From contig DLGP01000094.1 of the NCBI GenBank assembly GCA_002482765.1, positions 1 to 9,684 of the forward strand: a stretch of 9,684 nucleotides of DNA. Direction: 5' to 3'. Positions 4,841 through 9,684 of this stretch are shown here, piece after piece. Source of the stretch: Alphaproteobacteria bacterium UBA7691. Its GTDB lineage: Bacteria > Pseudomonadota > Alphaproteobacteria > Ferrovibrionales > Ferrovibrionaceae. A program made the position numbers and the translations under genes. Positions within the stretch are counted from its first letter, which is position 1, and every line of letters starts with the position of its first letter. Below the pieces are notes generated by a model. The model was not told the DNA's origin and did no database searches. It was given only the letters and a program-made list of their open reading frames with translations.

Positions 4841-7270
4841 ATGGCGGAAGAGGCATACGGTATTGCCATCATCGGCGCAGGACCGGCGGGCTTGAGTGCC
4901 GCCGGGCGCGCTGCGGCGCGTGGTGTGAGCCATGTGCTGCTGGAACGCGCCGATCATGCCTCCGACACGATCTACAAATACCAGAAGGGCAAGTTTGTCA
5001 TGGCGACGCCTGACATCCTGCCTTTACGTTCCGACATGTCGTTTGCTGCCGGCAGCCGCGAACAGATTCTTGGCGCCTGGGATAATGAGATTGCCTCGAC
5101 CCGAATGAATATCCGCTACAACGCCGAAGTGACCGGCGTGAGCGGCAGTCGCGGCAATTTTCAGATCAAGCTGGCCGATGGCAGCAGCATCCGCGCCGAA
5201 TGCGTGGTGCTCTCGATTGGCTTGCAGGGCAACATCAACAAGGTGAGCTGCCCGGGCGCCGACCTGCCGATGGTGCAATATCAGCTCGACGATCCCGACG
5301 CATACGAGGGTGAGCGTATCGTGGTGATCGGCGCCGGCGACAGCGCGATCGAAAATGCCGTGGCGCTGGCCAAGCAGAATACCGTGGCCATCGTCAATCG
5401 GCGCGGCGAATTTGCCCGCGCCAAACAGGGCAACCTGAACGCCATCACCGCTGCCATCGAAAACAATACGATCCAGGCGCATTTCAATTCATCGCCGGCC
5501 AAGATCGAGCCGGGGCAGATGACGCTGAAAACGGCGGAAGGCACCGCCATCGTGGCCTGCGACCGCATCATCGCCCGCCTGGGTGCCACCGCGCCGCGCA
5601 AATTCATTGAAAGCTGCGGCGTCAGCTTCCCCTCCGCCGATCCCGGCGCACTGCCCGAGGTGAGCCCACAATACGAATCCAATGTGCCGGGCCTTTATAT
5701 CATCGGCGCGCTGGCCGGTTATCCGCTGATCAAGCAGGCGATGAACCAGGGCTATGAGGTGGTGGAATTCATCCTCGGCCATGCTGTGAAGCCGGCCGAC
5801 GAGCCGTTGCTGGCCGAGAAATTCAAGGTGCTGGGCCAGGCCGATGTGGGCGCCGTGCTGGCCACCATCCGCGCCAATGTGCCGCTTTTCGCCGAACTCA
5901 ATCCGCTGGTGCTGCGCGAACTGATTCTCGATTCAAACATCCATGTGCCAAAAGCCAATGACGTGGTGTTCCGGCGCAACGACTATTCCAACAGCTTCTA
6001 CACCATCGTTTCCGGCAATGTGTATATCCAGGTTGATCCATCCGATCCAAGCAAGCTGGTATCGCTTGGCCAGGGTGAATTCTTCGGTGAGATGGGGCTG
6101 ATTTCCGGCCGCCGCCGCAGCGCCACGGTGCTGGCCGGCAGCGAATGTGTGCTGGTGGAAACCAGCCGCCGCAGCATGCTCAAGCTGCTCAATTCGGCAA
6201 CCTCGGTGCGGCGTGTGCTTGACCGCAAGGCAGCCGAGCGGCAGATCCAGCGCAATCTGGCGCCCAACGCCCCGCGCAATATCCTTGAAGCCGTGGCCGA
6301 TGTGGCCGAGTTCAAAACCTTCGCCCCGAACCAGACGCTGTTCGAGGAAGGCGACAAGGGCGACGCGCTGCACATCATCCGCACCGGCTCGGTGCTGGTG
6401 CAGCGCCGCATCGGCGGCCGCGATGTGGTGCTATCCTATCTGGCTGCCGGCAATTATGTCGGCGAGATGGCTTTGCTGGCCGACCTGCCGCGTTCGGCCA
6501 CGGTGCGCGCTGCCGTGGCCACCGAAACCATCAGCATCCCGGCCGATGCCTTCCGCAGCCTGGTGGATAGCGCCCCGGCGCTGAAAGCCGAACTGGAACG
6601 TAGCTTCCGCGACCGCATCATGGCGAATGAGCGCGCCGAGAGCCGGCCCGATGCCGGCAACATCATCCAGTTCCTGATCGAGCAGGGCGTGGGCGAAGCC
6701 ACCGACGTGCTGTTGATTGACGAAAGCCTGTGCGTGCGCTGCGACAATTGTGAGAAAGCCTGCGCCGATACGCATCAGGGCGTGTCGCGGCTCGACCGCG
6801 AGGCCGGCCCGACCTATGCCTCGATCCATGTGCCGACTTCCTGCCGGCATTGCGAACATCCGCATTGCATGGCGGATTGCCCGCCCGATGCCATCCACCG
6901 CGCCCGCAATGGCGAGGTCTATATCACCGATGCCTGCATCGGCTGCGGCAATTGCGAGCGCAACTGCCCCTATGGCGTGATCCGCATGGCGGCGCCAAAT
7001 CCGCCCAAACATAGCGGGCTGCTCTCCTGGCTGTTCCTCGGGCTGGGCCTGGAGCCAGGCGTGGAGATCGACCATCATCACGAGCCGGTGCCGCAAGCCA
7101 AACCGGGCGCTGCGCCGCCCGAGCCGAAGCGCAAGAAGGCCGTGAAATGTGATATGTGCAAGGACCAGCATGGCGGCCCGGCCTGCGTGCGGGCCTGCCC
7201 CACCGGCGCCGCGATCCGCGTCAGCCCCGAGCAATTCCTTTCGCTCGCCTCTTTGACACGGGAGCGATGA
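4841..7270 (+). CDS. FAD/NAD(P)H oxidoreductase fused to two cyclic-nucleotide-binding domains and a four-cluster ferredoxin
   Basis: An 809-residue, apparently cytoplasmic fusion. Residues 1-320 are a thioredoxin-reductase-like flavoprotein: FAD Rossmann motif GAGPAGLSAAG (12-22), NAD(P)-binding motif GAGDSAIE (164-171) with NRR after the next strand (186-188), and the FAD-closing motif NVPGLYIIGALAG (281-293). There is no CXXC redox pair, so it resembles ferredoxin-NADP reductase or YpdA-type enzymes more than a true thioredoxin reductase. Two cNMP-binding domains follow (about 345-465 and 485-595), each keeping the phosphate-binding cassette: GEMGL...RRSA (416-428) and GEMALLADLPRSA (541-553). 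Residues 625-795 are a DmsB/PsrB-like ferredoxin with 16 cysteines in four groups: 631/634/637/641, 668/671/676/680, 699/702/705/709 and 770/773/782/786. They can hold four [4Fe-4S] clusters. A hydrophobic insert (725-740) separates groups three and four. I chose the ATG at 4841 because the flavin motif then starts at the usual distance; 4829 is possible. It is first in a three-gene operon, and the next gene starts 7 bases after its stop. It probably moves electrons between NAD(P)H and the membrane cytochrome. Confidence 0.92.
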   Translation: MAEEAYGIAIIGAGPAGLSAAGRAAARGVSHVLLERADHASDTIYKYQKGKFVMATPDILPLRSDMSFAAGSREQILGAWDNEIASTRMNIRYNAEVTGVSGSRGNFQIKLADGSSIRAECVVLSIGLQGNINKVSCPGADLPMVQYQLDDPDAYEGERIVVIGAGDSAIENAVALAKQNTVAIVNRRGEFARAKQGNLNAITAAIENNTIQAHFNSSPAKIEPGQMTLKTAEGTAIVACDRIIARLGATAPRKFIESCGVSFPSADPGALPEVSPQYESNVPGLYIIGALAGYPLIKQAMNQGYEVVEFILGHAVKPADEPLLAEKFKVLGQADVGAVLATIRANVPLFAELNPLVLRELILDSNIHVPKANDVVFRRNDYSNSFYTIVSGNVYIQVDPSDPSKLVSLGQGEFFGEMGLISGRRRSATVLAGSECVLVETSRRSMLKLLNSATSVRRVLDRKAAERQIQRNLAPNAPRNILEAVADVAEFKTFAPNQTLFEEGDKGDALHIIRTGSVLVQRRIGGRDVVLSYLAAGNYVGEMALLADLPRSATVRAAVATETISIPADAFRSLVDSAPALKAELERSFRDRIMANERAESRPDAGNIIQFLIEQGVGEATDVLLIDESLCVRCDNCEKACADTHQGVSRLDREAGPTYASIHVPTSCRHCEHPHCMADCPPDAIHRARNGEVYITDACIGCGNCERNCPYGVIRMAAPNPPKHSGLLSWLFLGLGLEPGVEIDHHHEPVPQAKPGAAPPEPKRKKAVKCDMCKDQHGGPACVRACPTGAAIRVSPEQFLSLASLTRER

Positions 7271-7277
7271 CGCCAGC

Positions 7278-8147
7278 ATGAGCGCGGAAGTAGCCCCACC
7301 CTCCCGCATCGAAGCCACCCATCACGAATCAGTGCTGGTGTATCGCAGCTTCCGCTACCTGAAGCTGGCGGCATTAACCTGTCTGCTGGCGGCGCTGGCC
7401 TATGTGATCCACGATCCGCAGCCGATGCCGAATGGCGGCACCTGGCTTGGCTATATCCTCGGCACGCTCAGCCTGGGCATCATCCTGTTCCTGGCCTGGT
7501 TCGGCATCCGCAAGCGGCAATACGGGCCAAGCAGCAGCCGCCTGGCCGACTGGCTCTCGGCGCATGTCTATCTGGGGCTGTCGCTGATTGTGCTGGCCAC
7601 ACTGCATACCGGCTTCCAGCTTGGCTGGAATGTGCATACCCTGGCTTATGGCCTGATGCTGCTGGTGATCCTGTCCGGCGCCTTCGGCGTTTACACCTAT
7701 ATCCGCTATCCGCAATTGATGACCGAGAACCGGCGCGGCATGGGCCTGCTGCAACTGATGGGCCAGATTGCGCAATTGGATCGCGAAATGCGCCGGCTTG
7801 GTCTGCCGCTGAGCGAAGCCGTGAACAAGGCGCTGCTTTCCGCCGCCAACGAAACCCGCATCGGCGGCAATTTCTGGCAGCAATTGCGCGGTTATGATCC
7901 GCATTGCGCCACCACCCGCGCCCGCCTGCTCATGACCCACCTGGCCGAGCATGAAGCCGGCAATTCAGCCGCGATGCGGCAATTGCTCGGCCTGCTGACC
8001 CGCAAGGAAGCCCTGCTCGGCCGCGCCCGCCGCGATGTGCAGCTTGCCGCCCTGCTGAAAGCCTGGCTGTTTGTGCATGTGCCGCTCACCTTTGCGTTGC
8101 TGGCTGCGCTGTTTGCGCATGTCTTCAGCGTCTTCTTCTACTGGTGA
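7278..8147 (+). CDS. Five-helix membrane protein, predicted di-heme cytochrome b
   Basis: A 289-residue inner-membrane protein with helices at about 28-45, 55-75, 92-112, 122-142 and 262-286. By the positive-inside rule the N-terminus, the RKR loop (78-80) and the long loop 143-261 face the cytoplasm. Helix 3 carries His96 and His110, and helix 5 carries His267 and His281. Both pairs are HX13H, and both helices run the same way. This would give one heme near each face (96/267 cytoplasmic, 110/281 periplasmic), as in the cytochrome b subunit of bc1 complexes. I do not recognise the exact family. The large cytoplasmic loop is charged and helical and could dock the flavoprotein-ferredoxin. The gene lies 7 bases after that gene and 3 bases before the multiheme cytochrome gene, which supports a role as the transmembrane wire between them. 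Heme binding is inferred from histidine spacing only. Confidence 0.85.
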   Translation: MSAEVAPPSRIEATHHESVLVYRSFRYLKLAALTCLLAALAYVIHDPQPMPNGGTWLGYILGTLSLGIILFLAWFGIRKRQYGPSSSRLADWLSAHVYLGLSLIVLATLHTGFQLGWNVHTLAYGLMLLVILSGAFGVYTYIRYPQLMTENRRGMGLLQLMGQIAQLDREMRRLGLPLSEAVNKALLSAANETRIGGNFWQQLRGYDPHCATTRARLLMTHLAEHEAGNSAAMRQLLGLLTRKEALLGRARRDVQLAALLKAWLFVHVPLTFALLAALFAHVFSVFFYW

Positions 8148-8150
8148 GCC

Positions 8151-9684
8151 ATGCGCCTGCAACTGCTTGAAATCACCAGGCGCAGCAACGGTTCGGAGAG
8201 CCGGCGCGAACATGTGATTGAGGCCGGCACGATCCGCATCGGGCGCTCGGCGCAATGCGAAGTGCATATCGCCGATCCGCGTGTGCTGCTGCATCAGGCG
8301 ATCATCGAACACCATGCCGTTGGCCCGGTGATCGTGGCCGAGCCCGAAGCGGAAACGCTCAAAGTAAATGGCCGGGATTTGACCTCGCATCCGCTGCGGC
8401 TGGATGATCGTGTGGAACTAGGCCCCTATCGCCTCACCGTGCGCCCGGCGCCGGATGGCTTTGACCTGTCGCTGAAACTGACCACCCAGGGCGCCCCAGC
8501 CGATGAACTGGCCGAACTGACAGCGCGCAGCCGCACCGATTTTGCCAGTGTCGGCCTGGGCCGGCGCGGCTGGTCGTATCTGCTGGCACTGGCCGTGTTG
8601 ATCGTGTTCATGGCCCTGCCGCTGGCCGGGCGCTTTTTCAAGCCAAACCTGGAAACAGCCAGCACCAACCCGTCCGGCATGATGGGCCTGGCCACACATT
8701 GGCCGGCCAATGCCGACAAGGTCTGGCTTTCGGGCGAAATTTCCAATCCGCATAAATTCTTTGGCGCCACCTGCGAGGCCTGCCACCAGACTCCCTTTGT
8801 GCAGGTGCGCGACAATTCCTGCCTGACCTGCCATGGCAATATCCGCCACCATGCCGATCCGGCTGAAGCCCGCATGGCCGGACTCCAGGATGCCTCTTGC
8901 CAGGGCTGCCACAAGGAGCATAACGGCGCCCAGGTGGCGATCCTGCGTTCGGATGCCTTCTGCACCTCTTGCCATAGCGACCTGTCACGCCAGATGCCCA
9001 CAACCAAACTGCTTGATGTGGGCGATTTTGAGCGTAAACATCCGCAATTCCGCCCCACGGTGCAGAGCGAGACCAGCGATAGCGGCTGGATGCGCGCATC
9101 GCTTGACGACAATCCGCGGCCGCGCGATCTCTCGGGCCTGAAATTTCCGCATGACAAGCATCTGGTGGGCAATGGTGTGCGCCATCCGGAACTGGGCAAT
9201 GTGAAGCTGGAATGCGGCTCTTGCCACAAGCCCGATAGCGGCGCTGTCAGCTTCCAGCCGATCCGCTTTGCCGCCGATTGCCAGGGCTGCCACAAGCTGG
9301 CCTTTGAAACCTTGGCGCCGCAGCGCGAGATGCCGCATGGCAGCGCCACCAAGGCCAAGGAATTTGTGCGGGATTTTTATGCCGCGCGCGCCTTGGCGGG
9401 CGGCCTCGACGACCCGGCTGCACCCGACGTGGTGCGCCGCCGCCCGGGTCAGAGCCTGAGCGCCGCCGAAAAGCTGGAAGCGCTGGCCTGGGCCGACAGC
9501 AAGGCAAAAACCGTGCTGAGCGGCAAATTCGGCCCTGGCCTCTGTGGCGAATGCCACACTCTCAAGGATGGCGAAGACGGCCTGTTTGACGTTGCCGCGC
9601 CGGAGATTCCGCCGATCTGGCAGCCGCTGAGCCGTTTCCCGCATCAACGCCATCGCGAAGTGAGCTGCACCGAATGCCACAAGG
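8151..9684 (+). CDS. FHA-like domain, membrane anchor and multiheme cytochrome c (C-terminus cut by window end)
   Basis: 511 residues are visible and the frame is open at the window end. Residues 1-98 resemble an FHA domain: GTIRIGRS (26-33), a single H48 in the S-x-x-H region, VNG (72-74) and LDDRVELG (84-91). The conserved Ser three residues before the His is replaced by Val45, so phosphothreonine binding may be weak or lost. Residues 141-160 form one membrane helix after RRGW, placing the FHA part in the cytoplasm and the rest in the periplasm. Eight CXXCH c-heme sites follow, with their first cysteines at 208, 224, 250, 271, 355, 377, 465 and 506. The spacing and FPHDKHL/FPHQRH-type sequences supplying distal histidines resemble cytochrome c3/c7 families. 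The segment 398-460 is heme-free and charged. It probably exchanges electrons with the adjacent cytochrome b protein. The final heme count and any terminal domain lie outside the window. Confidence 0.9.
   Translation, partial: MRLQLLEITRRSNGSESRREHVIEAGTIRIGRSAQCEVHIADPRVLLHQAIIEHHAVGPVIVAEPEAETLKVNGRDLTSHPLRLDDRVELGPYRLTVRPAPDGFDLSLKLTTQGAPADELAELTARSRTDFASVGLGRRGWSYLLALAVLIVFMALPLAGRFFKPNLETASTNPSGMMGLATHWPANADKVWLSGEISNPHKFFGATCEACHQTPFVQVRDNSCLTCHGNIRHHADPAEARMAGLQDASCQGCHKEHNGAQVAILRSDAFCTSCHSDLSRQMPTTKLLDVGDFERKHPQFRPTVQSETSDSGWMRASLDDNPRPRDLSGLKFPHDKHLVGNGVRHPELGNVKLECGSCHKPDSGAVSFQPIRFAADCQGCHKLAFETLAPQREMPHGSATKAKEFVRDFYAARALAGGLDDPAAPDVVRRRPGQSLSAAEKLEALAWADSKAKTVLSGKFGPGLCGECHTLKDGEDGLFDVAAPEIPPIWQPLSRFPHQRHREVSCTECHK

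Noticed and set aside
4841..5800. Calling the gene trxB (thioredoxin reductase)
   Set aside because: The fold matches but the redox-active CXXC is missing, and the protein carries fused cNMP and FeS domains.
6431..7318. A 295-codon minus-strand open frame opposite the ferredoxin domain
   Set aside because: It is antisense to the sixteen ordered cysteines of a clear ferredoxin domain. Its translation is a His/Ala/Gly-rich shadow.
8426..9358. A 310-codon minus-strand open frame opposite the multiheme cytochrome
   Set aside because: The plus strand carries seven regular CXXCH motifs across this stretch, while the minus frame is Trp/Ser/Arg-rich and without motifs.

Overview
This window is GC-rich DNA with strong GC bias at third codon positions. 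It looks like a proteobacterial chromosome. An alphaproteobacterium is my best guess, from codon style and gene content, but no gene here fixes the taxon. It holds seven genes on two divergent transcription units, packed with almost no spacing. I see no RNA genes, insertion sequences, CRISPR arrays or clear terminators.

Left arm (minus strand, 4671 down to 1): four genes joined by overlapping stop and start codons. In transcription order they are: a membrane-anchored or secreted MORN-repeat protein with a Tyr/Pro/Gln-rich repeat region; a secreted protein ending in a PPC-like beta-sandwich domain; a type IV prepilin peptidase (GspO/PilD family); and a type II secretion ATPase (GspE), cut by the window start. 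The two exported proteins of unknown role are therefore translated together with two core enzymes of a type II secretion or pilus-like machine.

Middle (4672-4840): a 169-base divergent intergenic region with a plausible sigma-70-like promoter on each strand. Their -35 elements form the arms of an inverted repeat.

Right arm (plus strand, 4841 to the window end): three tightly packed genes that look like one electron-transfer module crossing the inner membrane. The first is an 809-residue cytoplasmic fusion of an FAD/NAD(P)H oxidoreductase, two cyclic-nucleotide-binding domains and a ferredoxin domain with sixteen cysteines (four [4Fe-4S] clusters). The second is a five-helix membrane protein with two HX13H helices, the arrangement that holds two stacked b hemes. 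The third, cut by the window end, has an N-terminal FHA-like domain, one membrane helix and a multiheme cytochrome c part with eight CXXCH sites visible. A reasonable model is electron flow between cytosolic NAD(P)H and periplasmic c hemes. The flow would pass through the flavin, the FeS clusters and two b hemes, with possible control by cyclic nucleotides and by FHA-mediated protein contact. The domains are read directly from the sequence; the pathway and its direction are inference.
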